From contig NZ_NTLB01000003.1 of NCBI RefSeq assembly GCF_002514725.1, positions 310,001 to 374,000 of the forward strand: a stretch of DNA of 64,000 nucleotides. Direction: 5' to 3'. The position numbers and the translations under genes are program-made. Below, piece by piece: positions 44,202-53,492 of the stretch. How positions within the stretch are numbered: the first letter of the stretch is position 1; every line of letters starts with the position of its first letter. The notes under the pieces are model-generated. The model searched no databases, was not told the origin of the DNA, and worked only from the letters and a program-made list of their open reading frames with translations. The stretch is from Mangrovitalea sediminis. GTDB taxonomy: Bacteria > Pseudomonadota > Gammaproteobacteria > Pseudomonadales > Oleiphilaceae.

Positions 44202-46253
44202 ATGATGCAAGCTACAGTGTCTTCTCCGCGTATAAGTTCGTCGCAGGCTCGATGGCTCTCTACCGCGACCGTCGGTCCGGCTCTCGCTCTGCTGCTGATG
44301 GTTTTTCTGTTGCCGCTTCATGCGATTGCGGCGACCTCGATGTCTGGCCCGGCAACAGTTTCGTCGAGGCAGGAGCAGACCTGGAAGGTTAACCTGAAGG
44401 ATGCCGATATCCGCGCGTTCATAACGCAGGTTGCCGATATCACCGGCTACAGCTTCGTGGTGGACCCGCGTGTCAAAGGCAAGGTGACGGTGCTTTCCAG
44501 TGCGCCAATGAACAAAAGTGAGATCTACGACCTTTTCCTGTCGGTCCTTCAGGTGCATGGGTTCGCTGCGATTCCCGGCGAAGAGGCGATCAAGGTCGTG
44601 CCGGAAATCGATGCCAAGCAGTCGGCAGAAAACCTCAAGCGTTTCAAGAGAATACCGGGTGAACAGCTGATCACCAAGGTCATCCAGGTCAACAATGCCA
44701 ATGCGCTTGAATTGGTGCCGATTTTGCGGCCAATGGTGGCAAAATATGGACATCTTGCCGGGGTTGCGGCGGCCAACGCGCTCATCATCAGTGACCATGC
44801 ATCCAACATCGCTCGCATAGAACGTATCGTCAAAGAGTTGGATAGCCCCTCCAAATACGATGTCGACGTGATCCAGCTGAAACAGGCCTGGGTGGATGAC
44901 ATGGTCAAGCTGCTCAAGCAATTGGCTCCGGAAGAGTTGGGGGCAAGCAAAAACAGCGGTGTTGCCGGCAAGTACAGTGTGGTTGCGGATGAGCGAAGCA
45001 ATCGCCTGATCATTCGCGGCGACGAGAATTTCCGGGAAAAGATGCGCCAATTGGTCGAGAAACTGGATCAGCCGGCTGTCGGTGGGGGAACGACCAAGGT
45101 ATTTCGCCTCCAGCACGCAGACGCCAAGGACATGGCGAAAATCCTGAAAGGTGTCATGGGGGAAGTGGCCAAGGAAATGAAGGGCAGCTCCAATCCAGGG
45201 GGTGGAGGCTCCGCCGGCCAGGGTTTTGCCATCCTGCCGGATGAAGGCCTGAATGCTTTGGTGGTCAGGGCCGATCCTTCGATCATGCGCGAAGTCGACA
45301 AGGTCGTTGCCCAATTGGATGTGCGGCGGGCTCAGGTGTTGATCGAAGCGGCCATCGTGGAAATCAGTGACGATACCAATCGCGATCTGGGTGTTCAGTT
45401 CGGTATCGGGGACCAGTCCGGTGGCACCGTACCGGTGATGGGGACCAATTTCAGCAACGTGGGTAACAGCCTGAGCGATATCATTTCGGCGATTGCGTCC
45501 AGCCAGGTGATCGGTCCGGCAGCGGGCGGTTTGACCTTGGGGGCAGGCCAGCGAGACAAGAGTGGAGTCACCTGGGGCGCCCTGATTCAGGCCTTGCAGA
45601 CATCGAATGAGGCGAACCTGTTGTCGACGCCGAGTATCATCACGCTGGACAATCAGGAGTCTGAGATTCAGGTTGGCCAGAACGTTCCGTTCAAGACCGG
45701 TGAAACCACCACCACCAGCGGCGGTACGACCAATCCGTTTACCACGATTGAACGCAAGGACATCGGTTTGACCCTTAAGGTGACGCCGAGTATCAGCTCG
45801 GGCAATCTGGTGCGGCTGAAGGTGGAACAAACGACCGAAGACGTCACCAACAGTGTCCAGAACGCCGCTGATATCGTGACCAACAAGCGCTCAATCAAGA
45901 CCACGGTTTTGGCGGACAATGGGCAGACCATCGTCTTGGGCGGCTTGATTCAGGAGAATTACAAGACAGTGGAGAGCAAGGTGCCTCTGCTGGGCGATAT
46001 TCCCTATCTGGGTAGACTGTTCTCTTCCCAATCGCGGGAGAAGGTGAAGGAGAACCTGCTGGTCTTCCTGCGCCCGACGATTATCCGCACCAAGGATCAA
46101 GGTGCTGTCGCCACCCAGCGTAAGTTCGACACCCTCTGGCGTGTGAATCTGGATCTTCACAGAAAGCACGATAAGGGTGTCGATACGTCGATGGCGAAGC
46201 CGGATGTGGACTCAGTGTTTGAGGCGAACGATTTCGTCCAGCACAGCAAGTAA
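44202..46253 (+). CDS. gspD: Type II secretion system secretin GspD
   Basis: 683-aa outer-membrane secretin through which folded periplasmic proteins leave the cell. A signal peptide ends near HAIAA. N0-N3 domains span about residues 55-330 (VDPRVKGKVTVLSS, VIQVNNANALELVPILRPM, VIQLKQAWVDDMVKLLK, VFRLQHADAKDMAKILK). The secretin core (about 370-620) has VLIEAAIVEISDD, LSTPSIITLDNQE, VGQNVPF and VPLLGDIPYLGRLF. No GspS-type extension stands out. The gspE-to-gspM genes do not follow; the next gene is on the other strand. Confidence 0.96.
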   Translation: MMQATVSSPRISSSQARWLSTATVGPALALLLMVFLLPLHAIAATSMSGPATVSSRQEQTWKVNLKDADIRAFITQVADITGYSFVVDPRVKGKVTVLSSAPMNKSEIYDLFLSVLQVHGFAAIPGEEAIKVVPEIDAKQSAENLKRFKRIPGEQLITKVIQVNNANALELVPILRPMVAKYGHLAGVAAANALIISDHASNIARIERIVKELDSPSKYDVDVIQLKQAWVDDMVKLLKQLAPEELGASKNSGVAGKYSVVADERSNRLIIRGDENFREKMRQLVEKLDQPAVGGGTTKVFRLQHADAKDMAKILKGVMGEVAKEMKGSSNPGGGGSAGQGFAILPDEGLNALVVRADPSIMREVDKVVAQLDVRRAQVLIEAAIVEISDDTNRDLGVQFGIGDQSGGTVPVMGTNFSNVGNSLSDIISAIASSQVIGPAAGGLTLGAGQRDKSGVTWGALIQALQTSNEANLLSTPSIITLDNQESEIQVGQNVPFKTGETTTTSGGTTNPFTTIERKDIGLTLKVTPSISSGNLVRLKVEQTTEDVTNSVQNAADIVTNKRSIKTTVLADNGQTIVLGGLIQENYKTVESKVPLLGDIPYLGRLFSSQSREKVKENLLVFLRPTIIRTKDQGAVATQRKFDTLWRVNLDLHRKHDKGVDTSMAKPDVDSVFEANDFVQHSK

Positions 46254-46257
46254 TCGA

Positions 46258-48183
46258 TCAGGCCGGGTTTGCGGGTAGTGGCGGCATGGGGCAGTCGAGT
46301 TGATCGGCAACCAGTCGCAGCAACTCGTACTCCCGGCTGCGTACTTTCCCGTCGGCCAGCACGCAATCTCCGCAGGCATCGAGCACTGCCGGTTTAAGCA
46401 TCGGTGACAGTGCCGCCAGTCGTTGCAGTGCCCGCTGCAATGCTTCAGCCCCCACACCTTTATCGTCAGGAATTTCAGGGTCATTCACAAAGGTCACTGC
46501 TGTGCGCTTGAAAAGGGTCTCGGCGGCCGTTGCGTCGTCGCTCGCGGCCCGGGACATGAGCCAGAGCAGGGTCAGGATATCCCCCTTTACCGCGCTGTAG
46601 CTGCGAAAGCGGATACGACGGGCTCGGCCTGCGCTGGGGCTCAGGTGCTTGCTGACGAAGTTGAGTACGGCGAATTCGAAAAGGTTTATTCGTCCGTCGC
46701 AAACGACGATTTCCCGCAATAAGCCGGTCAGTTCTACCCGCTCCGGTGCAGGTAGGCGCTTCAGTGCAGGCAGGGCCAGCTCCAGAGACGGCAGGCGATA
46801 GTTGCTGCCCAGCTGTTTCAGTGTCTGCAACTGATAATCCAGTATCCCGTCATCTCTGGCCAAGGAGCCTTCCTGCGGAAGCCCCTCGCGGATTCCGGGT
46901 CGGAGGTTCGATGGGACTTCCGCCAGTGTCAGCGCGTAGCACAGTTGAACGGCACCGCTCGGCGTGTGGAGGTGTCCGTGGAAGCGGGGAGGGAGTTGGC
47001 TCAGCAGATAGCGCGCATAGTCCTCCGCTTCACGGGTGACAGTACCCACGCGTGCGGACAGCTTTGCTGAGGGAGGCTGCTCCGCAAATGAAGCTCCATT
47101 TCCGGCAAAGCCAAGGCTGTCCTCCGGCAGTGTGTCCCCGTGCCCCGTCCTGGGCGCGCCGGCCTTGCCGTACCTCACGCGCATTCGGGTCAGAAGGCTG
47201 GGGTCGATGGCCTTGATTCGGTCTTCGATGGGCGGGTGCGACGCGAGGAGGGAACTCCACATCATGGTGATCGTCTCGCCAAAGCACAGATGGTTCATCT
47301 CTTCGGCATGGGAGGTGTGCTGCAGGAGCGAGGTATTGCCGTGGATGCCGATCTTATAGAGGGCCCCGGTAAGGCCTTCCGGATTACGGGTGAACTGCAC
47401 CGAGGATGCGTCCGCCAAGCGCTCGCGCTGACGCGATATCGCCGCCTTGATGAGGCGGCCGAAGAAAACACCGATAAAGCCGATCAGCGTTAACGCCAGG
47501 CCAACTACGGCTATCGCTGCCGCATTGTTGCGATCTCCCCGGGAGCGACCGCTGCGTAGACCTCCCGAGCGCACCAGGAAGAGTCCTACCTGCCCGATCA
47601 GGAGAATGCCGGCCAGAATCGCGATCAAGCGTACGTTAATGCGCATATCGCCGTTCAGGATGTGACTGAACTCATGCCCGATGACGCCCTGAAGTTCATC
47701 GCGGGTCAACTCACTGAGGGCGCCGTGGGTAACGACCAGTACAGCCTGGTTAGGCTCGTAACCTGCGACAAAGGCATTAATGCTGGTTTCCTGGTCCATG
47801 ATGTACAGACGAGGCATGGGCACACCGCTGGCGATGGCCATTTCCTCGACGATGTTGCGCAATCGCTGTTCCGAGGGTTCTCGTGTTGACGGATCCACCG
47901 GCCGGGCACCCACCATATTTGCCACACTTTCGCCGCCATCAGCGAGGGCGGCAAAGCGTGCAATGGAGCCGATTGCGATGAGGCCGATGCTGGCAGCAGA
48001 AGTCGCCAGGCCCTGTTTGGTGGCAAGCCAGTGAGGGAAGTCGATCCCCGCCTGTTCCGTGCGCACCACCAGGTAGCCTACAAAGTCCACCGCTAACGTG
48101 ATCAGTGCGACGGCACTGAGAAACAGCAGAAACAGGACAAGCGTATTACGGCGCGCCTTGTCCTGATTGTCGAAGAAGCTCAT
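46258..48183 (-). CDS. M48 family membrane zinc protease with long C-terminal domain
   Basis: 641-aa protein. Two membrane helices (about residues 13-35 and 50-75) precede the peptidase domain, with zinc motif HEFSH near residue 165 and further HtpX-like segments (LRLIAILAG-type helices near 185-240 and RQRERLADASSVQFTRNPEGL, split). The last 280 residues form a helical domain not found in HtpX, with DGRINLFEFAVLNF and ADGKVRSREYELLRLVAD resembling TerB-like repeats. Likely role: membrane protein quality control. It lies 14 bp after lemA, a pairing widespread in bacteria. Confidence 0.88.
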   Translation of the reverse strand: MSFFDNQDKARRNTLVLFLLFLSAVALITLAVDFVGYLVVRTEQAGIDFPHWLATKQGLATSAASIGLIAIGSIARFAALADGGESVANMVGARPVDPSTREPSEQRLRNIVEEMAIASGVPMPRLYIMDQETSINAFVAGYEPNQAVLVVTHGALSELTRDELQGVIGHEFSHILNGDMRINVRLIAILAGILLIGQVGLFLVRSGGLRSGRSRGDRNNAAAIAVVGLALTLIGFIGVFFGRLIKAAISRQRERLADASSVQFTRNPEGLTGALYKIGIHGNTSLLQHTSHAEEMNHLCFGETITMMWSSLLASHPPIEDRIKAIDPSLLTRMRVRYGKAGAPRTGHGDTLPEDSLGFAGNGASFAEQPPSAKLSARVGTVTREAEDYARYLLSQLPPRFHGHLHTPSGAVQLCYALTLAEVPSNLRPGIREGLPQEGSLARDDGILDYQLQTLKQLGSNYRLPSLELALPALKRLPAPERVELTGLLREIVVCDGRINLFEFAVLNFVSKHLSPSAGRARRIRFRSYSAVKGDILTLLWLMSRAASDDATAAETLFKRTAVTFVNDPEIPDDKGVGAEALQRALQRLAALSPMLKPAVLDACGDCVLADGKVRSREYELLRLVADQLDCPMPPLPANPA

Positions 48184-48197
48184 GGTTCAGTTCCCGA

Positions 48198-48788
48198 TCA
48201 GAAACTCACCTTGGGTGCCTGACGGGCTTCGGGGTTTTCAAGCTCCAGCGGTTGTGACGGCTTGAAGGCGAACATGCCGGCGAGGATGTTGCTGGGAAAC
48301 TGTTCGCGATAGGTGTTGTACGTCATCACCGAGTCGTTGTAGGCCTGACGGGCAAAGGCTACCTTGTTTTCGGTGCTGGACAACTCCTCCATCAACTGTT
48401 GTATGGTCTGGTTGGCCTTGAGGTCCGGGTAATTCTCGGAAACCGCATAGAAGCCCGCCAGTGCCCGTGTCAGCATATTCTCCGCACTGGACAGCTTGCC
48501 GATGCGTTGGCCGTCAGCAGGGTTCTCCGCTGCACTTTTCTTGGCGACCACCGCCTGATTGCGGGCTTCAATCACCCGGGTCAGTGTTTCCTGCTCGTGT
48601 GTCAGATAGGCTTTGGCGGCTTCGACCAGATTGGGGATCAGGTCATGGCGTCGCTGCAACTGCACGTCGATCTGGGCAAAACCGTTCTTGAAACGATTCC
48701 GTAACGTCACCAAGCGGTTGTACATGGTTGCGGTATAGATGATTGCGACCAGAATGACGGCCAGACCGATCAGGGTGGTTGTAGACAT
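48198..48788 (-). CDS. lemA: LemA family protein
   Basis: 196-aa protein with one N-terminal membrane helix (LIGLAVILVAIIYTATMYN) and a cytoplasmic or periplasmic helical bundle with the family motifs RNRFKNGFAQIDVQLQRRHDL (split) and NLVEAAKAYLTHEQETL. LemA proteins often stand next to M48 or TPM-domain genes; their biochemical role is not settled. First gene of a two-gene operon with the protease. Confidence 0.93.
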   Translation of the reverse strand: MSTTTLIGLAVILVAIIYTATMYNRLVTLRNRFKNGFAQIDVQLQRRHDLIPNLVEAAKAYLTHEQETLTRVIEARNQAVVAKKSAAENPADGQRIGKLSSAENMLTRALAGFYAVSENYPDLKANQTIQQLMEELSSTENKVAFARQAYNDSVMTYNTYREQFPSNILAGMFAFKPSQPLELENPEARQAPKVSF

Positions 48789-48828
48789 GCGGGATCCTCA
48801 GTTGTCTTTACATCGACACGATACTTCC

Positions 48829-48859
48829 CCGGCCCTGCAATAGCATCATGCAGGGCCGG
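48829..48859. other. 11-bp perfect inverted repeat between lemA and the GGDEF/EAL gene
   Basis: CCGGCCCTGCA (48829-48839) and TGCAGGGCCGG (48849-48859) flank a 9-base loop. It lies downstream of the minus-strand GGDEF/EAL gene and upstream of lemA. Without a T tract it may be a rho-dependent end or a stability hairpin. Confidence 0.5.
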
Positions 48860-48952
48860 GCGCGTGGCGTTCGTAAAAGCATAGCATTCGCGGGCTGAAT
48901 TGTTGGGGCGATAAGCGTCTTGTTGGGGAGGAAAGGCCGGAGCAGCTATGGC

Positions 48953-51019
48953 TTAGCCCGGTAATTCGGTTTTGTCGAAGCTTCTGTGAAATTCGCTGAC
49001 GAAGGTTTCGAAGACGTCCGGAGTCAGGGGTTTGCTGAACAGGTAACCCTGCGCAAGCATACAACCGCGGGTTCGCAGGTAGACTTCCTGCTCTTCTGTC
49101 TCCACCCCTTCAGCAACAACATCGAGATTAAGGCTCTTGCCGAGGTCGATAATGGTGTTGGCGATGCGGGTGTCATCGTCGTTAACCAGGAGGTCGTGGA
49201 TAAACTGTTTGTCGATTTTCAGGTGCTGGACCGGCAGGCGCTTAAGGTAGGTAAGTGACGAGTAGCCGGTGCCGAAATCGTCCACAGCGATCTGTATACC
49301 TTCATTGCGCAGTTTGGTCAGCTTATCTACGGCTTCGTCCAGGCTTTCCATGAAGCTGGTTTCGGTGACTTCCAGTTCGAGGCGGTTGGGTGGCAGCGAG
49401 TGACGCTTGAGGACTTCAAGCACCCGCTCGACAATATCATCCTGACGTAATTGAACGGCAGACAGGTTGACGGCGATACGGATGGGCATCCCTTTCTCGC
49501 ACCAGGCTGCAGCTTGCTGGCAGGCCTGATCCAGTACCCAATTGCCAATCTCGATAATCGAATGGTTAAGTTCTGCCAGAGGAATAAACTGGTCGGGGGG
49601 TATCAGGCCTCGTTCGGGGTGCTGCCAGCGGATCAAGGCCTCGGCGCCAATCACGCGGCGCATTTCCAGATTGATCTGCGGCTGATAGACCAGATGGAAC
49701 TGGTTGCCGCTGAGGGCTTTGGAAAGGTCCCGTTCAAGCTGTTTACGTTCGCGGATTTCCCGGTCGATACTGGCGACGTAAAACTGGAACCGGTTGCGCC
49801 CGCCGGCCTTGGCCAGCGTCATGGTCTGTTCGGCCTGCTGAAGTAGCTTGTCTGCCTGATGGGCGTCGCCGGGGAATAGTGAAATACCGATGGTTGCCGT
49901 CGTTGAAACTTCCCGATCGCCGATCAGGGTGGCGCGGCTGATCTCGCGCAGCAACCACTCCGCGGTTGCTGCCGCCTGATAGCCGTCCTTCAGTCGCTGC
50001 TCAACGATAACGAATTGATCGCCACTCAAGCGGGCCGCCACCAGGGCAACATCGTTATGTTCGATCGCAAGCCTGTCGGCAATGGATTGCAGCAGGCGGT
50101 CTCCCGCCCGGTAACCGTATTGGTCATTGATGCCTTTGAAGTCGTCCAGCCCGCAACAGTAGATCGCCACGACATGCTCGCGGCGCCTTGAGTCGTCCAG
50201 CGCAGAGGTAAGCAGTGATAAGAGCATGGCCCGATTGGGCAGGCCGGTGAGATGATCGTAGCGGGACAGGCGGGTGATCCGGGCCTCGGCGGCCCACTGT
50301 TTTTTCTGGCTGTCGGCAATGGAGCGCAAGAGGTTGTTGGTCCCCTTGACCCAGATGTCCAACTCGTCCCCCTGATGACCTTCGGGGGTTTTTAGCAGGT
50401 GTTCGCCTGGATTTTCCGGGTCCACTGCGGCGACGGACTCGATGATGCGCATCAGTGGGCGGTTGAGCAGCCAGTGATAAACGAGGTAGAGCGCAAGTCC
50501 CAGGATCAGGGCCCGGGCAATGCCGGATAATAGGGTCAGGGTTGCCCGTTCCAGCCAGAGGCGGGCGGTATGCACCGTATCCAGTCGAATTTCCAGGGTG
50601 CCGTAGGTCACCGGCTGGGGGTCATTTTTGATCAGTGGTACGGAGTAGGTGCGTTCTGGTTTGAAGATGACATCGGTAATGCTGCGGTAGGAGGCTGTCT
50701 CAAGGGGGCGTGTGCGCTCGGCGAGAATGGTGCCGTCCGGATGTCGGATGCTGGCAAAACGCACTGCCGCCTGCTTGAACAGGCCATCGACCACCTGCCG
50801 CGCAAGATCCTCGTCGATACTGTATACCGCCTGTGTGGCTGCATCACGAACGAGGGCCAGGGTCTGTCTCGCATTCTGGTTCAGCTCTTCGGACACGCGT
50901 TGGGCGTCGAAGATAACCTGCATGGCGCTCAGCATGATGCCCGCCACCAGCGCTGTCAGTAGTACCCAGCGCAGGATACGGTAACCAAGACGATTTTCGA
51001 CAAGGAATGATTCTGTCAT
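48953..51019 (-). CDS. GGDEF/EAL protein, probable c-di-GMP phosphodiesterase
   Basis: 688-aa inner-membrane protein. Membrane helices at about residues 16-36 and 163-185 flank a periplasmic sensor (about 37-162), followed by a HAMP-like linker. The GGDEF domain (about 245-410) starts SRYDHLTGLPNRAML but has SGDQF in place of GGDEF near residue 330, so cyclase activity is doubtful. The EAL domain (about 425-675) keeps the catalytic EAL in IGAEALIRWQHPERG near 457, VTETSFMES, and DDFGTGYSSLTYLK near 576. Breakdown of c-di-GMP is therefore the likely activity. The sensed signal is unknown. Confidence 0.9.
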   Translation of the reverse strand: MTESFLVENRLGYRILRWVLLTALVAGIMLSAMQVIFDAQRVSEELNQNARQTLALVRDAATQAVYSIDEDLARQVVDGLFKQAAVRFASIRHPDGTILAERTRPLETASYRSITDVIFKPERTYSVPLIKNDPQPVTYGTLEIRLDTVHTARLWLERATLTLLSGIARALILGLALYLVYHWLLNRPLMRIIESVAAVDPENPGEHLLKTPEGHQGDELDIWVKGTNNLLRSIADSQKKQWAAEARITRLSRYDHLTGLPNRAMLLSLLTSALDDSRRREHVVAIYCCGLDDFKGINDQYGYRAGDRLLQSIADRLAIEHNDVALVAARLSGDQFVIVEQRLKDGYQAAATAEWLLREISRATLIGDREVSTTATIGISLFPGDAHQADKLLQQAEQTMTLAKAGGRNRFQFYVASIDREIRERKQLERDLSKALSGNQFHLVYQPQINLEMRRVIGAEALIRWQHPERGLIPPDQFIPLAELNHSIIEIGNWVLDQACQQAAAWCEKGMPIRIAVNLSAVQLRQDDIVERVLEVLKRHSLPPNRLELEVTETSFMESLDEAVDKLTKLRNEGIQIAVDDFGTGYSSLTYLKRLPVQHLKIDKQFIHDLLVNDDDTRIANTIIDLGKSLNLDVVAEGVETEEQEVYLRTRGCMLAQGYLFSKPLTPDVFETFVSEFHRSFDKTELPG

Positions 51020-51240
51020 GGATGTCGTATTGAGCCCAGAGACAATTCGGCTGGCTAATGCGGTAACCCGCTCGCCAGCCGGAAGACGTCACAGATCGTT
51101 GAGCTTCTTGCCTGCGAAGTCTCAACCTTGCATAAGAGCATATATCTTTTAATAGACCCTTAATAACTCGCAGTCCAGAATAAAAACAATCTTTTGCTGT
51201 GGTCCGGGGGTGACATTTGCCTGTCCGATTATTGCAATTG

Positions 51241-51259
51241 CCGGTGCAAAATGCACCGG
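51241..51259. other. 8-bp hairpin in the gap before sodB's terminator
   Basis: CCGGTGCA / TGCACCGG around AAA. The gap 51020-51390 otherwise holds the sodB-side terminator at 51301-51328, the start region of the GGDEF/EAL gene, and an AT-rich stretch (51130-51200) that could contain its promoter; I cannot fix one. Confidence 0.4.
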
Positions 51260-51300
51260 GGCTTTGTCATTTCGCCTGATGTTCGATGCCTTAATAAACA

Positions 51301-51328
51301 AAAAACCCCGGCCAAGCCGGGGTTTTTT
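51301..51328 (-). terminator. Bidirectional terminator after sodB
   Basis: CCCCGGC / GCCGGGG (51306-51312, 51316-51322) with a CAA loop, flanked by A5-6 on one side and T6 on the other, so it can end transcription on either strand. sodB, ending at 51391, is the gene it serves. Confidence 0.88.
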
Positions 51329-51390
51329 GTCATGAAGTCTGCCCGCTTCAGGCGGACCACTTCGGGGCAGGTCGTCAAGACTCGAGGGCG

Positions 51391-51972
51391 TTAGCCCGCC
51401 AGATTCTCGTTGACGAAATCCCAGTTCACCAGTTTCCAGAATGCTTCGATGTAGTTCGGGCGGGCATTCCGGTAGTCGATATAGTAAGCGTGTTCCCAGA
51501 CATCGATGGTCAGGATCGGCTTGTCTTGTGTCGTCAGCGGGGTTTCTGCATTGCTGGTGCTGACGATGGCAACGGAGCCATCAGGCTTCTTGACCAGCCA
51601 GGTCCAGCCGGAACCGAAGTTACCTGCAGCCTTCTCGCTGAATTCCTTCTTGAATGCATCGAAGGAACCGAAGGCCTGCTTGATCGCTTCAGCCGCCGCG
51701 CCGGTCGGCTCGCCGCCGCCGTTAGGGCTCATGCAGTGCCAGTAGAAAGTATGGTTCCAAACTTGTGCCGCCTGGTTGAAGAGGCCGCCGCTAGAGCTGC
51801 GAATGATTTCTTCGAGCGACTTGCTGGCGTCGTCGGTGCCTTCGGTCAGCGCGTTCAGCTTCACCACGTAGGCGTTATGGTGCTTGCCATGATGGTATTC
51901 GAGGGTCTCGGCGGAGATGTGCGGTTCCAGTGCATTTTTCTCGTAGGGCAACGGAGGAAGTTCAAATGCCAT
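51391..51972 (-). CDS. sodB: Iron superoxide dismutase
   Basis: 193-aa cytosolic enzyme that converts superoxide to hydrogen peroxide and oxygen. Metal ligands fall in LEYHHGKHHNAYV, in NHTFYWHCMSPNGGG and in DVWEHAYYIDYRNARPNYIEAF; the motif FGSGWTWLV and the Gln-poor, Phe/Tyr pattern fit the Fe type. ATG 51972 is chosen because the family start MAFELPPLPYEKNALEPHIS is there and GGGAG lies upstream. Fe-type SodB is often repressed in iron starvation through small RNAs of the RyhB/PrrF type, which is relevant because two small RNA candidates lie elsewhere in this window. Confidence 0.96.
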   Translation of the reverse strand: MAFELPPLPYEKNALEPHISAETLEYHHGKHHNAYVVKLNALTEGTDDASKSLEEIIRSSSGGLFNQAAQVWNHTFYWHCMSPNGGGEPTGAAAEAIKQAFGSFDAFKKEFSEKAAGNFGSGWTWLVKKPDGSVAIVSTSNAETPLTTQDKPILTIDVWEHAYYIDYRNARPNYIEAFWKLVNWDFVNENLAG

Positions 51973-52158
51973 GAGATTACTCTCCCTTTGTTCTGCTGTC
52001 GGAATGGAAGCGCCGTTCGATGACCGTTCCATGATGAGCTGCCGGTAAAGGCTGGCTTGCAGGAAGTTGCTCCGGTCGTCGTGAGGATTGATTGTCCCTG
52101 GCGCCTGTTTGAAGCGATTGTCTGGGCCGAAATCTCGACCCATCAATAAGGTGCGTCG

Positions 52159-52167
52159 ATAATAGCA
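52159..52167 (-). promoter_or_regulatory. Possible extended -10 promoter upstream of sodB
   Basis: On the minus strand TGCTATTAT (an extended -10, TGnTATTAT) lies about 190 bp before the sodB start. No good -35 is seen. In the stretch 51973-52288 I find nothing else I can name besides the palindrome CCCTGCAGGG at about 52171-52180. Confidence 0.3.
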
Positions 52168-52288
52168 TTCCCCTGCAGGGTAGGCTATGGCGCTGCTTTA
52201 CCGCCGGAATGGCCTCGCCGGGCGACTCTGCAGGGCTATTCATCGTTGGTAAGAAGGACAGTTTGGGGCGACCAGGCGGATTTCAAGG

Positions 52289-52323
52289 GCGTTACCGGGC
52301 CTGCAGTTCAGGCCCGGTAACGC
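52289..52323 (-). terminator. Long hairpin after purK
   Basis: A perfect 15-bp stem (52289-52303 with 52309-52323; core TTACCGGGCCTG / CAGGCCCGGTAA) and 5-base loop lie 18 bases past the purK stop. The minus-strand continuation CCTTGAAAT is only mildly U-rich, but the stem is very stable, so termination of the purEK transcript is likely. Confidence 0.75.
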
Positions 52324-52341
52324 TCCGATAAGTGCTCGGTG

Positions 52342-53469
52342 TTATAGCTGGTCTGACGATGCCAGCAGAGAGCAGGACAGTTCCGGAGTGCCGGGTAGGT
52401 AACTGGCAACATTCATCGCGCGCCAGACGAGTTCCCGGTAGCTGTCGGCCTGGACGTTGACGTGGCCCAGCTTGCGTCCTGCCCGTTCCGATTTGTCGTA
52501 GAGGTGCAGGTGGGTATAGGGCAGTCGCAGCAGATCCTTCGCTTCGCCATGCCGGCCGATAATGTTCACCATGCAGGTGAGCCCGCGGGCGCTGACATCG
52601 CCGAGGGGCATGCCGGTGATCGCGCGAATATGGTTCTCGAACTGGCTGGTATTGGCGCCGTCCTGAGTCCAATGGCCGGAATTGTGTACCCTTGGTGCCA
52701 TCTCGTTGGCCAGCAGGCCGTCGTCTGTTTCGAACAGTTCCAGCGCCAGGACGCCGACGTGATCCATTTCTTTCAGCAGGGCGCGAATATAGGTTTCAGC
52801 TTCGACCTGAATCGTTGATGACAGGCTCGGGGCGGGTGCTATTGAGTAGCGCAGAATCCCGTCGACATGGACGTTTTCGGCCATGGGATAGACAGCGATT
52901 TCGTCATCCTGTCCGCGGACGGCGATGACGGAGAGTTCGCGGGCAAACTGGACGAAGGATTCGACAATCAGGCGATGGTGCCCAATGCGTTCCCAGGCGT
53001 CTGCGGCGTCTTCCGGTGCTCGCAGCAATGCCTGTCCCTTGCCGTCATAGCCTTCCGTAATCGACTTGGCCACTACGGGGCAGCCCAATTCGCGGGCGGC
53101 CGCCTCCAGGCTCTCGACACTGTCGGCAACGCGCCAGCGGGCAGTGGGGATGCCCAGTTGTCCGAAAAGCCGTTTCTCGGACTCACGGTTCTGGCAGACC
53201 TGCAGCGACGTTACGCCTGGGTAAAGGGGCCTGCGCTCGGCAATGGCGGCAACCATATCCGCCGGCAGGTTCTCGAATTCATAGGTCACAACATCGACCT
53301 GACTCAAAAATTCGTCTAGTTTTTCCTGGGCGGGATCGGCCATCAGGTCGCCGATAACGGCGCCGGGGCTGCCGGAAATGTCATAGCTGACGAATTGGTT
53401 GCCGAGCGGGTAGCCGGACAGCGCCAGCATACGGCCGAGTTGCCCAGCACCGAGAATGCCTATTCGCAT
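52342..53469 (-). CDS. purK: 5-(carboxyamino)imidazole ribonucleotide synthase PurK
   Basis: 375-aa ATP-grasp enzyme that joins bicarbonate to aminoimidazole ribonucleotide in purine synthesis. It starts MRIGILGAGQLGRMLALSGY; VVTYEFENLP, the ATP-grasp lysine region VAKSITEGYDGKGQALL, and MAPRVHNSGHWTQDGANTSQ (split pattern) are in order. The ATG at 53469 has GAGG five bases upstream; a GTG two codons earlier is possible. purE ends 23 bp upstream on the same strand, giving a purE-purK operon. Confidence 0.96.
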   Translation of the reverse strand: MRIGILGAGQLGRMLALSGYPLGNQFVSYDISGSPGAVIGDLMADPAQEKLDEFLSQVDVVTYEFENLPADMVAAIAERRPLYPGVTSLQVCQNRESEKRLFGQLGIPTARWRVADSVESLEAAARELGCPVVAKSITEGYDGKGQALLRAPEDAADAWERIGHHRLIVESFVQFARELSVIAVRGQDDEIAVYPMAENVHVDGILRYSIAPAPSLSSTIQVEAETYIRALLKEMDHVGVLALELFETDDGLLANEMAPRVHNSGHWTQDGANTSQFENHIRAITGMPLGDVSARGLTCMVNIIGRHGEAKDLLRLPYTHLHLYDKSERAGRKLGHVNVQADSYRELVWRAMNVASYLPGTPELSCSLLASSDQL

Positions 53470-53492
53470 GGTCACCTCGAGAGGACGTTGGC

